Assembly (NCBI RefSeq): GCF_025398275.1
Contig: NZ_JAODOR010000006.1
Location: 1 to 64,000 of the forward strand
Length of the DNA stretch: 64,000 nt
From: Microbacterium memoriense
Lineage (GTDB): Bacteria > Actinomycetota > Actinomycetes > Actinomycetales > Microbacteriaceae
Reading direction: 5' to 3'
Shown piece by piece: positions 24,856 to 32,378 of this stretch. Both the position numbers and the translations under genes were made by a program. The notes under the pieces were generated by a model that saw only the letters and a program-made list of their open reading frames with translations, was not told the DNA's origin and ran no database searches. Every line of letters begins with the position of its first letter. The stretch's first letter is position 1.

Positions 24856-25831
24856 CCTGACGATTCGACGCGGGGGTGGATGCTGCGGCATCCGCCCCCG
24901 CTTTCGTGCGCGCGCCGAACCGCAGACGGTCCTGTGCGAGCAGAATGCCGAGGAAAACGATCACGGCACCGATGGGTTCATTCCACGTGAGCGTCTCGCC
25001 CAGGATCACGACGCCGAGAAGCACACCGACGACCGGGGTGATGTAGGTCACGGTCGATGCGCGGGTCGGCCCCCACGCGCGCAACGTGTTCTGGTTCCAG
25101 ATGTACGCGACGCCGGTGCCCAGGCAACCCAGGAGCACGACGCTTCCCACGATCCACGGATCGAGCCGCACCGGCGAGAGCACCAGTACCGGGGTGAGGA
25201 GCAGCATGATCGCTGCGCCGAGACCGATGTTGAGGAATGAGAACACCAGCGCACTCATCCCGGTGTTCGAGACGAATCGGCGCATGTACGCGAGGCTGAA
25301 GCCGTAGCAGGCGGTGGCGCCGAGGATTGCGAGTTGTGCCACCACGCTCTGCGAGAGGTCCCATCCCTGCCACGGGGCGATGATCACCATCACCCCGAGA
25401 ATCCCGACGAGGATGCCGGCGATCTGCATCGGCTTCAACTTCTCGACCCGGAACACCGCCCATGCCATGAGCGCTGTCATGATCGGCGTCGTCGCGTTGT
25501 AGATGCTCGCGAGGCCGCTCGTCACGTGCTGCTGCGCCCACGAGAACAGCAGGAAGGGGACGACGCAGAACGACACGGCCAGCACGCTCATGTGAATCCA
25601 GACGACGAGACGGCGGGGGAGCCGGTCGCGGCGCAGCACAACGAAGATCCCGAGCGTGAGCGCGCCGAGGATCAGGCGCGACCAGGCGACCTGGGCGGGG
25701 GAAATGCCGGTCAGCGCGACCTTCATGAACAGGAAGCTCGACCCCCAGACGATTCCGCACAGGACGAACTGGACGGCGATCGACAGTGGCGAGCCGGTCA
25801 CGGCGTCGCGGGTCGGGGAAGAGGTGTTCAC
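24821..25831 (-). CDS. EamA/DMT-superfamily membrane transporter
   Basis: The 336-aa protein has ten hydrophobic helices in two EamA repeats (about residues 17-150 and 162-300), as in drug/metabolite exporters. Motifs typical of the family are GIVWGSSFLFMKVAL in helix 1 and AYIWNQNTLRAWGPTRAS plus TYITPVVGVLLGVVILGE in repeat 2. The ~35-residue C-terminal tail is disordered and is encoded across the yceI terminator and the yceI 3' end. The start is a GTG 6 nt after TAGAGT. Substrate unknown. Confidence 0.88.
   Translation of the reverse strand: MNTSSPTRDAVTGSPLSIAVQFVLCGIVWGSSFLFMKVALTGISPAQVAWSRLILGALTLGIFVVLRRDRLPRRLVVWIHMSVLAVSFCVVPFLLFSWAQQHVTSGLASIYNATTPIMTALMAWAVFRVEKLKPMQIAGILVGILGVMVIIAPWQGWDLSQSVVAQLAILGATACYGFSLAYMRRFVSNTGMSALVFSFLNIGLGAAIMLLLTPVLVLSPVRLDPWIVGSVVLLGCLGTGVAYIWNQNTLRAWGPTRASTVTYITPVVGVLLGVVILGETLTWNEPIGAVIVFLGILLAQDRLRFGARTKAGADAAASTPASNRQVTPGRSPAGRA
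24870..24901. terminator. yceI terminator embedded in the EamA coding region
   Basis: GCGGGGGTGGATGC pairs with GCATCCGCCCCCGC around TGCG (14 bp, one G-U), followed by TTTCG on the plus strand. It lies 14 nt beyond the yceI stop and is read through as codons by the opposite gene. Confidence 0.8.
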
Positions 25832-25837
25832 GCGCCG

Positions 25838-25843
25838 ACTCTA
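25838..25843 (-). promoter_or_regulatory. Leaderless -10 box of the EamA gene
   Basis: On the minus strand TAGAGT is followed by 6 nt and the GTG at 25831. Confidence 0.55.
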
Positions 25844-25914
25844 TGGCGCTTCGCCGTCGCCCGATGCCCGTGCCGAACGCGACGACCGAAAACCGCCGGT
25901 GTCCGGCAGTCCGG

Positions 25915-26089
25915 CTACGGCGCCGCATGCTCGGCGTCGTACGAGCGGAATCGTGGGCTGAGGCGCACGAGTGTCGCCGTCAGGGCCACGATGATCATCC
26001 CGCCCAGCGCGGGGGAACCACAGCGCCGTGCTCCACACGCGGGCGAATGCCGGGCTGGCCGAGAAGGGTCGCAGATCGATGAAGGTATC
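25915..26089 (-). pseudogene. Possible remnant of an MFS-type transporter with a frameshift
   Basis: In the 391-bp gap between the EamA gene and rpsO, minus-strand translation gives DTFIDLRPFSASPAFARVW and then STALWFP. A run of five C (26011-26015, read as G on the plus strand) then shifts the frame. The shifted frame continues ALGGMIIVALTATLVRL and SPRFRSYDAEHAAP before a TAG. The first part resembles the N-terminus and the second the C-terminus of EntS-like MFS exporters, as if an internal deletion joined the ends. No start codon with a ribosome-binding site is visible. It could instead be a small membrane protein with a homopolymer error. Family assignment is inference. Confidence 0.4.
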
Positions 26090-26127
26090 GCGACTCAGGC
26101 GGGGCGTCGTTCGAGCCTCTGGGCTGG

Positions 26128-26133
26128 TAGACT
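26128..26133 (+). promoter_or_regulatory. -10 box of rpsO
   Basis: TAGACT predicts a start near 26140 and an ~83-nt leader before rpsO, long enough for the S15 autoregulatory site known in other bacteria; I see no recognisable consensus. Confidence 0.45.
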
Positions 26134-26222
26134 CTCCAGGTTGCCGTTGGATCGGCCGCGGATAAAGAGAGCCCCCACATCAGGTGTCGGGCGCCGCGCA
26201 ACAAAGAGGAAGGGGATCACCT

Positions 26223-26492
26223 ATGGCACTGGAAGCAGACGTCAAGAAGGCGATCATCGAAGAGTACGCGACGCACCCCGGTGACACCGGATCCCCCGAG
26301 GTGCAGGTCGCGATGCTGACGCAGCGTATCAAGGACCTCACCGAGCACCTCAAGGAGCACAAGCACGACCACCACTCGCGTCGTGGTCTGTTCCTCATGG
26401 TCGGCCAGCGGCGTCGCCTGTTGGGTTACCTCCAGGACATCGACATCACGCGCTACCGTTCGCTCATCGAGCGTCTGGGCCTGCGTCGCTGA
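26223..26492 (+). CDS. rpsO: 30S ribosomal protein S15
   Basis: S15 binds 16S rRNA early in 30S platform assembly. The 89-aa protein is full length, with the typical [31 protein letters not shown] and [10 protein letters not shown] segments. The ribosome-binding site is GAGGAAGGGG. In many bacteria rpsO precedes pnp; here pnp lies about 6 kb downstream with unrelated genes between. It ends at a strong bidirectional terminator. Confidence 0.98.
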   Translation: MALEADVKKAIIEEYATHPGDTGSPEVQVAMLTQRIKDLTEHLKEHKHDHHSRRGLFLMVGQRRRLLGYLQDIDITRYRSLIERLGLRR

Positions 26493-26532
26493 GCATCAGC
26501 GTCTAGCGTTCAATCGCGCAGAACATTCTTGA

Positions 26533-26563
26533 GAGAGCCGCCCTACGGTGTAGGGCGGCTCTC
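26533..26563. terminator. Bidirectional terminator between rpsO and the acyltransferase gene
   Basis: GAGAGCCGCCCTAC pairs perfectly with GTAGGGCGGCTCTC around the loop GGT (14 bp), serving two convergent genes. Confidence 0.85.
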
Positions 26564-26579
26564 GTCGTTCCCGCCCGGA

Positions 26580-27728
26580 TCAGCCGGGTGGGAACGGGCG
26601 CGGGGATTCGCGCGGGCGACGGGATCCGGTGGGGTCGTTGCGGTGGCCTTCGCGGCCGGCGAGAGTCGGGTCGTCGAAGAGCCACGCCGGACGCGGTTCG
26701 ATCAGCGGCCGCAAGATGCGGCGCACCGGCGCCGTCGCGAGCGCCAGCGCGATCAGCACCGACAAGACGATGACCGCCGGCAACCACAGCCAGGTGGGCT
26801 CGGCGTCGCGGAGGATGCCTGTTTCACGGAACGGGTACAGGACGAACGAGTGCAACAGGTAGACGTACATCGTGTACTGGCCGAGGTGCGTCCACCGGTG
26901 CTGGCCCCGCGGCACGAGGGCCAGGAAGGCGACGCTCAGCGCGAGCGCGATCACGATGAGACCGAGACGCACACCGCCCGCCCACCACTCGGTGCCGCCG
27001 AGCGCGGCGTAGCCGGCGTCGTAGAAGAGCCATTCGCGGAGGTTCACCGCGCGCCACACGTCGACGAAGAACCAGGCGACGAAGCCGGCGACGGCGAACG
27101 TGCCGAGCGCCGCGATGCGCACCCACCACCGTTGGCGGCGCAGCAGGTCGAGTTTCTCCAGGATGCTGTGATGGCGCAGCCACCATCCGAGCGTGAAGAA
27201 GGGGAGTAGTCCCAGCGTGCGCGAAAGCGACAGGGTTGAGTCGATGTTCGGCCAGTAGCCGACCAGGATCGAGATCCCGACCGTCCAGACGAGAGGCCAG
27301 CGAAGGAGGGCGAGGTAGGGAAGGACCAGCCGGAAGATCGCCAGTGCCAGCAAGAACCAGAGCGTCCACGACGGTTGGGTGGGATTCGGATTGGCCTGGC
27401 CTTCCACGATCCACTTCGTGAGAGTCCAGAGGCCTTCGAAGATCACGTAGGGCACGACGATGTCGGTGAGCACGCGCGCCATCTGGCGGCGGTTCGGGGA
27501 GTCCGACTTGGAGAAGTATCCCGAGATGATCGCGAACGCGGGCATGTGGAATGCGTAGACGAGCAGGTACAGCGCCAGGGCGAAATCACTGTCGTACGTG
27601 AGGCGCTGGGTCGCGTGGCCGAGGACCACGAGCACGATGCAGGCGAACCGCGCGTTGTCCCACAGCGGTACGCGGCGACGCGGGCGGGTGATCGCGCCGG
27701 TGCTCGTGCCGACCGCGCCAGTCGTCAT
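26580..27728 (-). CDS. Acyltransferase 3 family membrane protein
   Basis: This 382-aa integral membrane protein belongs to the acyltransferase 3 group that O-acylates cell-surface sugars or lipids. It has about ten helices. The N-terminal DNARFACIVLVVLGHATQRL carries the conserved His of this family in place of the usual HxxR arrangement, and the helix-3 region AFHMPAFAIISGYFSK is typical. The C-terminal ~40 residues are polar and cytoplasmic. A TAGGCT box at 27756-27761 (minus strand) gives a leader of about 20 nt with GGAG before the ATG. Substrate unknown; no glycosyltransferase neighbours. Confidence 0.85.
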   Translation of the reverse strand: MTTGAVGTSTGAITRPRRRVPLWDNARFACIVLVVLGHATQRLTYDSDFALALYLLVYAFHMPAFAIISGYFSKSDSPNRRQMARVLTDIVVPYVIFEGLWTLTKWIVEGQANPNPTQPSWTLWFLLALAIFRLVLPYLALLRWPLVWTVGISILVGYWPNIDSTLSLSRTLGLLPFFTLGWWLRHHSILEKLDLLRRQRWWVRIAALGTFAVAGFVAWFFVDVWRAVNLREWLFYDAGYAALGGTEWWAGGVRLGLIVIALALSVAFLALVPRGQHRWTHLGQYTMYVYLLHSFVLYPFRETGILRDAEPTWLWLPAVIVLSVLIALALATAPVRRILRPLIEPRPAWLFDDPTLAGREGHRNDPTGSRRPRESPRPFPPG

Positions 27729-27802
27729 GTCGCTCCGTCTGTCTGGGGAGGTCTCAGCCTACCGAGCCTGCGCCGGCGTGGGTTCGGCGCCCCGGCGGCG
27801 TG

Positions 27803-27808
27803 TAGCGT
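27803..27808 (+). promoter_or_regulatory. -10 box of the CEOS-like gene
   Basis: TAGCGT lies 48 nt before the ATG at 27856; a GAGG ribosome-binding site precedes the ATG. Confidence 0.4.
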
Positions 27809-27855
27809 CGGGTCTCCCGCGGGTGATCGCACTCCGGCACAGGAATCGAGGAACG

Positions 27856-29004
27856 ATGACCGCCGCAGAGCTGACCCTCGGAGTGATCGGGACATCCCGA
27901 AAGCCCGACGAACGACGCGTGCCGATCCACCCCGGTCATCTCGAGCGGATCCCCGCAGATCTCCGGGCTCGGATGATTCTGGAGGAAGGGTACGGTGAGC
28001 GGTTCGGGGTGTCCGATGACGACCTGCGTGTGCTCGTCGGAGAGCTCGCGCCGCGCGCGGCCGTGCTCGCCGCCGCCGAGGTGGTGCTCCTCCCCAAGCC
28101 GCAGCACGCGGATCTCCTCGAGATGCGTGACGGCCAAACCTTGTGGGGCTGGCCGCATCTGGTCCAGGATGCCCGCATGACGCAGCTCGCGATCGACAAG
28201 CGACTGACGGTCATCGCATTCGAAGCCATGCAGCTCTGGGGCCCGGATGGGTCGTTCGGATTGCACGTCTTCCACATCAACAACGAGATCGCCGGGTACG
28301 CCTCGGTGTTGCACGCCTTGCAGTTGTGCGGCACTACGGGCGATTACGGTCGGCGCCTCACGGCGACCGTGATCGGTTTCGGCGCGACGGCGCGCGGCGC
28401 GGTCACGGCGCTGCGTGCCCACGGGGTGCATGACATCCGCGTTCTGACCAATCGCCGCACCGCCGCGGTCGCCGCGCCCATCCACGCTGCGCAGATGATC
28501 CAGTTCGACCATGACGACGGCCCGTACCTCAGCGAGGTCATCACGGATGATGGGCGGGTGGATCTCGCGCCCTTCCTGGCCGAGACCGACATCGTCGTCA
28601 ACTGCACGCTGCAGGATCCGAACCGGCCGCTTTTGTATCTGCGCGAATCCGACCTCGGCGCTTTCCGGCCGGGGAGTCTGATCGTCGACGTGTCGTGCGA
28701 TGAAGGCATGGCCTTCGAATGGGCCCGTCCGACGAGCTTTACCGACCCGATGTTCACCGTCGGGGGCACGATCGACTACTACGGCGTCGATCACAGTCCG
28801 TCCTACCTCTGGAACTCCGCGAGTTGGGAAATCAGTGAGGCGCTCCGCAGGTTCGTGCCGATCGTGATGGCCGGCCCCGCGGCGTGGGCGTCGAGCGAGA
28901 CGATTCGGCGTGCGATCGAGATTCGCGACGGAGTGGTCGAGAATGGGGCGATCCTCGACTTCCAGAACCGCGGCGTCGACTACCCGCATCCGCTCAGCGA
29001 CTGA
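27856..29004 (+). CDS. N5-(carboxyethyl)ornithine synthase-like / alanine dehydrogenase family
   Basis: The 382-aa protein is an AlaDH/PNT-fold oxidoreductase. N-terminal GVIGTSRKPDERRVPIHP aligns with the substrate domain (Lys and Arg of K-x-x-E-x-R). The NAD(P)-binding motif VIGFGATARGAV lies near residue 174, with downstream FHINNEIAGYASVLHAL. The family includes N5-(1-carboxyethyl)ornithine synthase, which reductively couples pyruvate to the side-chain amine of ornithine to make an opine-like amino acid. The closest functional label is CEOS, but substrate is not provable here. It lies 72 bp upstream of a flavin monooxygenase/reductase pair on the same strand. Confidence 0.8.
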   Translation: MTAAELTLGVIGTSRKPDERRVPIHPGHLERIPADLRARMILEEGYGERFGVSDDDLRVLVGELAPRAAVLAAAEVVLLPKPQHADLLEMRDGQTLWGWPHLVQDARMTQLAIDKRLTVIAFEAMQLWGPDGSFGLHVFHINNEIAGYASVLHALQLCGTTGDYGRRLTATVIGFGATARGAVTALRAHGVHDIRVLTNRRTAAVAAPIHAAQMIQFDHDDGPYLSEVITDDGRVDLAPFLAETDIVVNCTLQDPNRPLLYLRESDLGAFRPGSLIVDVSCDEGMAFEWARPTSFTDPMFTVGGTIDYYGVDHSPSYLWNSASWEISEALRRFVPIVMAGPAAWASSETIRRAIEIRDGVVENGAILDFQNRGVDYPHPLSD

Positions 29005-29036
29005 CGGGGAATATTCGGCCGAGCACGACGCTTGAG

Positions 29037-29042
29037 TAGGGT
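29037..29042 (+). promoter_or_regulatory. -10 box of the LLM oxidoreductase gene
   Basis: TAGGGT predicts a leader of ~28 nt containing GCGAGGGG ahead of the GTG at 29077. Confidence 0.45.
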
Positions 29043-29076
29043 GTATGCAAATGCATGGAAAAGGCGAGGGGACATC

Positions 29077-30303
29077 GTGAACGAGATCACGCATCAGATG
29101 CACTTCGGCATCTTCACTGTCAGCGACATCACCGAGGACCCGACCACCGGGCGGACTCCGAGCGAGGCGGAGCGCATTCGGGCGACGGTCCAGATCGCGA
29201 AGCATGCCGAAGACGTCGGCCTCGACGTCTTCGCGCTCGGCGAACACCACAATCCGCCGTTCTGGTCGTCCTCTCCGACGACGACGCTGGCCTACATCGC
29301 TGCCCAGACCGAGCACCTCGTGCTGTCGACGGCAACGACGCTCATCACGACGAACGACCCCGTGAAGATCGCCGAGGATTACGCGATGCTCCAGCACCTG
29401 TCGGGCGGCCGCATGGACCTCATGCTCGGGCGGGGCAACACCGGCCCGGTCTACCCGTGGTTCGGCAAGGATATCCGCCAGGGTCTGCCGCTCTCGATCG
29501 AGAACTACGCACTCCTGCAGAAGCTCTGGCAGGAGGATGTCGTCGACTGGGAGGGGAAGTTCCGCACACCGTTGCAGGGCTTCACCTCGACGCCCCGCCC
29601 GCTCGACGGCATCGCGCCGTTCGTCTGGCACGGCTCGATCCGTACGCCCGAAATCGCCGAGCAGGCGGCCTTCTACGGTGACGGCTTCTTCGCGAACAAC
29701 ATCTTCTGGCCCGCGGAGCACTATCAGCGCCTGATCGGCCTCTACCGTCAGCGCTGGGAGCACTACGGTCACGGCGCGCCCGAGACGGCGATCGTCGGTC
29801 TCGGCGGCCAGGCGTTCATGGCCAAGAACTCGCAGGATGCCGTGACACAATTCCGGCCGTACTTCGACAACGCGCCGGTCTACGGGCACGGACCGTCGCT
29901 CGAGGACTTCTCCGAGATGACCCCGTTGACCGTGGGTTCGCCGCAGCAGGTGATCGACCGCTACGCGGGGATGCGTGAGCTCTACGGCGACTACCAGCGC
30001 CAATTGTTCCTGATGGACCACGCGGGTCTGCCGCTGAAGACGGTGCTCGAGCAGCTCGATCTGCTCGGCGGCGAAGTCGTGCCCGTTCTCCGCAAGGAAT
30101 TCGCGAAGGATCGCCCGGCGGCAGTCCCCGACGCTCCGACACACGCTGCGCGCGTGGCGGCGACGTACGGCGACGGCCCGGCCCGGCAGGCCACCCCGCG
30201 TGCGAACCGCGGCGACAATCTCAGCGGCCCGTCGCCCTACGCCGATATCCCGACACCGGCCGGCGCCGCGTTCGGCGCCGCAGCGACCGGCGGTGCGCGA
30301 TGA
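29077..30303 (+). CDS. LLM-class FMN-dependent oxidoreductase, CE1758 family
   Basis: This 408-aa luciferase-like monooxygenase has the TIM-barrel pattern of flavin-dependent oxidoreductases: DVFALGEHHNPPFWSSSP, LSTATTLITTNDPVKIAEDYAMLQHLSGGRMDLMLGRGN, and a nitropyrrole/alkanal-type C-terminal half. The GTG start with GAGGGG 6 nt upstream is preferred; the ATG 21 nt later (MHFGIF) is the alternative. It overlaps the next gene by ATGA. Families CE1758 and CE1759 are named for always occurring as neighbours, with the reductase supplying FMNH2. Substrate is unknown. Confidence 0.87.
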   Translation: MNEITHQMHFGIFTVSDITEDPTTGRTPSEAERIRATVQIAKHAEDVGLDVFALGEHHNPPFWSSSPTTTLAYIAAQTEHLVLSTATTLITTNDPVKIAEDYAMLQHLSGGRMDLMLGRGNTGPVYPWFGKDIRQGLPLSIENYALLQKLWQEDVVDWEGKFRTPLQGFTSTPRPLDGIAPFVWHGSIRTPEIAEQAAFYGDGFFANNIFWPAEHYQRLIGLYRQRWEHYGHGAPETAIVGLGGQAFMAKNSQDAVTQFRPYFDNAPVYGHGPSLEDFSEMTPLTVGSPQQVIDRYAGMRELYGDYQRQLFLMDHAGLPLKTVLEQLDLLGGEVVPVLRKEFAKDRPAAVPDAPTHAARVAATYGDGPARQATPRANRGDNLSGPSPYADIPTPAGAAFGAAATGGAR

Positions 30304-30962
30304 CCGCGCGCCGGATCGCGGTCATCTCGGCGGGCTTGTCCAATCCGTCGTCGACCCGGATGCTGGCCGACCGCCTGGCCGCCGCCACTCTGGCGCGGCT
30401 GGCGGAAGACGCCATCGAGGCGACGGTCGACACGGTGGAGCTTCGCGACCTCGCGCACGACATCACGAACAATCTGCTGACCGGATTCGCCCCACCCGCA
30501 CTCGAGTCGGCCATCAACACGGTGGTCTCCGCTGACGCGCTGATCGCGGTGACGCCGATTTTCTCGACGAGCTACTCGGGACTGTTCAAGTCGTTCATCG
30601 ACGTGCTCGATCCCGATGCTCTCACCGGAATGCCGGTCCTGCTGGGCGCGAACGCCGGCACCGCACGGCACTCCCTGGCCGTGGACTACGCGATCCGGCC
30701 GCTGTTCACCTATCTCCACGCCGAGCCCGTGCCCACCGGGGTCTTCGCGGCATCCAGTGACTGGGGGAGCGCAGCCGACGAGGTCGCGCCGCTCAGCGCG
30801 CGCGTCGAGCGCGGTGCTCGTGAGCTCGCGGCGGCGATCGCGCAACGTGACCCGGCCGTCGGCGGCGACCCGCTCGACCCGGCAAACTACCTCGACAACT
30901 TCACCCGGATGCTGGGGTCCTCCGGAGGCGGCCACCTCCTCGGGGGCCTTGCGGGCGAGTAG
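30300..30962 (+). CDS. NAD(P)H:FMN reductase, CE1759 family
   Basis: The 220-aa flavodoxin-like protein is the reductase partner of the upstream monooxygenase. It has the NADPH-dependent FMN reductase fold: IAVISAGLSNPSSTRMLADRL at the phosphate-binding loop, and the TPIFSTSYSGLFKSFIDVL segment that contacts flavin. ATGA overlap ensures coupled translation. It converges on the amidotransferase gene with 18 bp between stops. Function as FMNH2 supplier is family knowledge. Confidence 0.88.
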   Translation: MTARRIAVISAGLSNPSSTRMLADRLAAATLARLAEDAIEATVDTVELRDLAHDITNNLLTGFAPPALESAINTVVSADALIAVTPIFSTSYSGLFKSFIDVLDPDALTGMPVLLGANAGTARHSLAVDYAIRPLFTYLHAEPVPTGVFAASSDWGSAADEVAPLSARVERGARELAAAIAQRDPAVGGDPLDPANYLDNFTRMLGSSGGGHLLGGLAGE

Positions 30963-30980
30963 CCGCGTCAGTCTGCACTC

Positions 30981-31700
30981 TCAGCGCGAGCGGAGGGCAG
31001 GCGAGCGCACCATGTCGGCGAATGCGGCGAAGGGTGCTGATGCCAAGTCCGGGGGTGTGCCTTCGGCCTCGGGATGCCATTGGACGGCGATGATCGGCGC
31101 ATCCACGTGCTCGATGGCCTCGATCACGCCGTCGTGCGCGACCGCCGTCGCCACGAGACCGTCACCCAGTTGCCCGATCGCCTGGTGGTGGCCGGACGCG
31201 ACGGCGATCTCATCGGCGTCGATCTCCGCGCGCAGGCGTGAGTCGGCCGCCACCTGCACCGGGTGCCAGGTCCACTCCAGGCAGCCGCACCCGTCGGAAC
31301 CCGGAGTGTGGCGGACGGAGCCCGCCGGAAGGTCTTCGATGAGCGTGCCGCCGAAAGCGACGTTGAGTACCTGGAGGCCGCGACAGACACCGAGGATCGG
31401 GATGCCGAGGGCGTGCGCCGCGAGCGCGATCTCGAGGTCGAGGCTGTCTTGCGCCGGATTGACGTCGTAACACGGCGCAGCGGCGTCGCCGCCGTAGCGC
31501 GCCGGGTCGACGTCTCCGCCGCCCGGGAGCACGAGCCCATCGAAACCGGTCAGATCGGCGTCGCGCACCACGACGACATCGAGGTCTTCGGCGCGGACCA
31601 GCGCCGCGACATCGTCGAAGATCGCGTTGGCGAGACCGACGCGGGCATCCGCGCCGTCCGGGTCGGAGAGGCGCGCGGGCATGGCGATTCGAGGAGGCAT
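30981..31700 (-). CDS. Class I glutamine amidotransferase, gamma-Glu-GABA hydrolase (PuuD) type
   Basis: The 239-aa protein is a peptidase C26-type amidotransferase that hydrolyses gamma-glutamyl amides. The triad is Cys106 in LGVCRGLQ, His209 and Glu211 in VQWHPEAE. VLPGGGDVDPARYG near 58-69 is the diagnostic PuuD segment. The start ATG (31700) is preferred over upstream in-frame codons that would run through the neighbouring small gene. It is last in a minus-strand operon after DUF5302 and a 44-aa protein, 28 nt downstream of the latter. No other putrescine-catabolism gene is nearby. Confidence 0.87.
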   Translation of the reverse strand: MPPRIAMPARLSDPDGADARVGLANAIFDDVAALVRAEDLDVVVVRDADLTGFDGLVLPGGGDVDPARYGGDAAAPCYDVNPAQDSLDLEIALAAHALGIPILGVCRGLQVLNVAFGGTLIEDLPAGSVRHTPGSDGCGCLEWTWHPVQVAADSRLRAEIDADEIAVASGHHQAIGQLGDGLVATAVAHDGVIEAIEHVDAPIIAVQWHPEAEGTPPDLASAPFAAFADMVRSPALRSR

Positions 31701-31728
31701 GCTCCCATCATCGTGCGTCGGCGCGGGC

Positions 31729-31863
31729 TCAGCCCTCGATGCCGCTCTCGAACTGTTCGACTTCGAAAGCCAGCTGGCGCTGGATCTCGAGCTTCGCCGC
31801 CTCATCCATCTCGGTGCCCTCTTCGGGCTCGGGGCTCGTTGCCCGTCCGGCTGCATCGCTCAT
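31729..31863 (-). CDS. 44-residue acidic small protein
   Basis: A short reading frame with a good ribosome-binding site (AAAGGAG, 11 nt before the ATG). The first ~20 residues are Pro/Glu-rich and probably disordered; the rest (DEAAKLEIQRQLAFEVEQFE) is an amphipathic helix. It sits between the DUF5302 gene (27 nt away) and the amidotransferase gene (28 nt away), consistent with a three-gene operon. No known family recognised. Support is position, start signal and codon pattern. Confidence 0.6.
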   Translation of the reverse strand: MSDAAGRATSPEPEEGTEMDEAAKLEIQRQLAFEVEQFESGIEG

Positions 31864-31890
31864 GGTGGTGGCGTCTCCTTTCGTGCGGGC

Positions 31891-32067
31891 TCAGCCGCTC
31901 TTGCGGCGGAACTCTCGACGGGTCACGGCGCCGTGCGCGCCCTGAATCGCGGACTCGCCGTCGAGGTGCGCTTCGCCGTTGCGGTGCTGGGCGTTCTTCT
32001 TGTCGAGCGCTTCCTTGAACTTGCGCTTCATCTCGTCCGAGGCCGAGGTGTTCTCTTCAGTGCTCAT
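31891..32067 (-). CDS. DUF5302 small protein
   Basis: A 58-aa basic protein typical of actinobacteria. The conserved DEMKRKFKEALDKKN helix is followed by GEAHLDG, GAHGAVTRREF and the terminal RRKSG, matching DUF5302. The ATG lies 6 nt behind TATCCT on the minus strand, a leaderless start. It heads the operon with the 44-aa protein and the amidotransferase. Function unknown; the basic helix suggests nucleic acid or ribosome binding, which is inference. Confidence 0.85.
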   Translation of the reverse strand: MSTEENTSASDEMKRKFKEALDKKNAQHRNGEAHLDGESAIQGAHGAVTRREFRRKSG

Positions 32068-32073
32068 GTCGCA

Positions 32074-32079
32074 AGGATA
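32074..32079 (-). promoter_or_regulatory. Leaderless -10 box of the DUF5302 operon
   Basis: On the minus strand TATCCT is followed by 6 nt and the ATG at 32067. Confidence 0.6.
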
Positions 32080-32115
32080 CGCGGTCGGGAGATCCGCAGG
32101 TCAGAGGCCGACTGG

Positions 32116-32378
32116 TAGGCTTGTGCGGGTTGCCTCCACGGCATCCACAACTACACACCGAGCTCATCTGAGCTCATGGAGCAGGCCGGCAGAAAGCTGG
32201 TCTCCTGTGGTGGGTTCCCATTCGATGTCGGCGAATGGTGGCTTTTCACTGGTGACCAGCGCAAGCGGACTTCGCGGAGTACCTCCGCGCGCTCATAACT
32301 GTCTGTTCCTGCTTCTTCGCAGGAACCTCGGCCGCCACACGGGCGGACACCGAGGCTAAACAAAGAAGGAGTGACCTC
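32116..32378 (+). promoter_or_regulatory. pnp promoter and structured ~250-nt leader
   Basis: TAGGCT (32116-32121) is the likely -10 box. The leader holds at least four hairpins: CCATTCG/CGAATGG (32218-32238), CGCGGAG-TAC-CTCCGCG (32273-32289), GTTCCTGC/GCAGGAAC (32305-32326) and CCTCGG...CCGAGG (32326-32355). The last ends 8 nt before the AGAAGGAG ribosome-binding site. In E. coli the pnp leader is cut by RNase III and degraded by PNPase itself; a similar autoregulatory role is plausible but not shown. No other gene is seen in this gap. Confidence 0.6.

Noticed and set aside
32068-32378. tRNA or small protein in the pnp leader
   Set aside because: No cloverleaf or CCA end, and no frame with start signals; the stems are better explained as leader structure.
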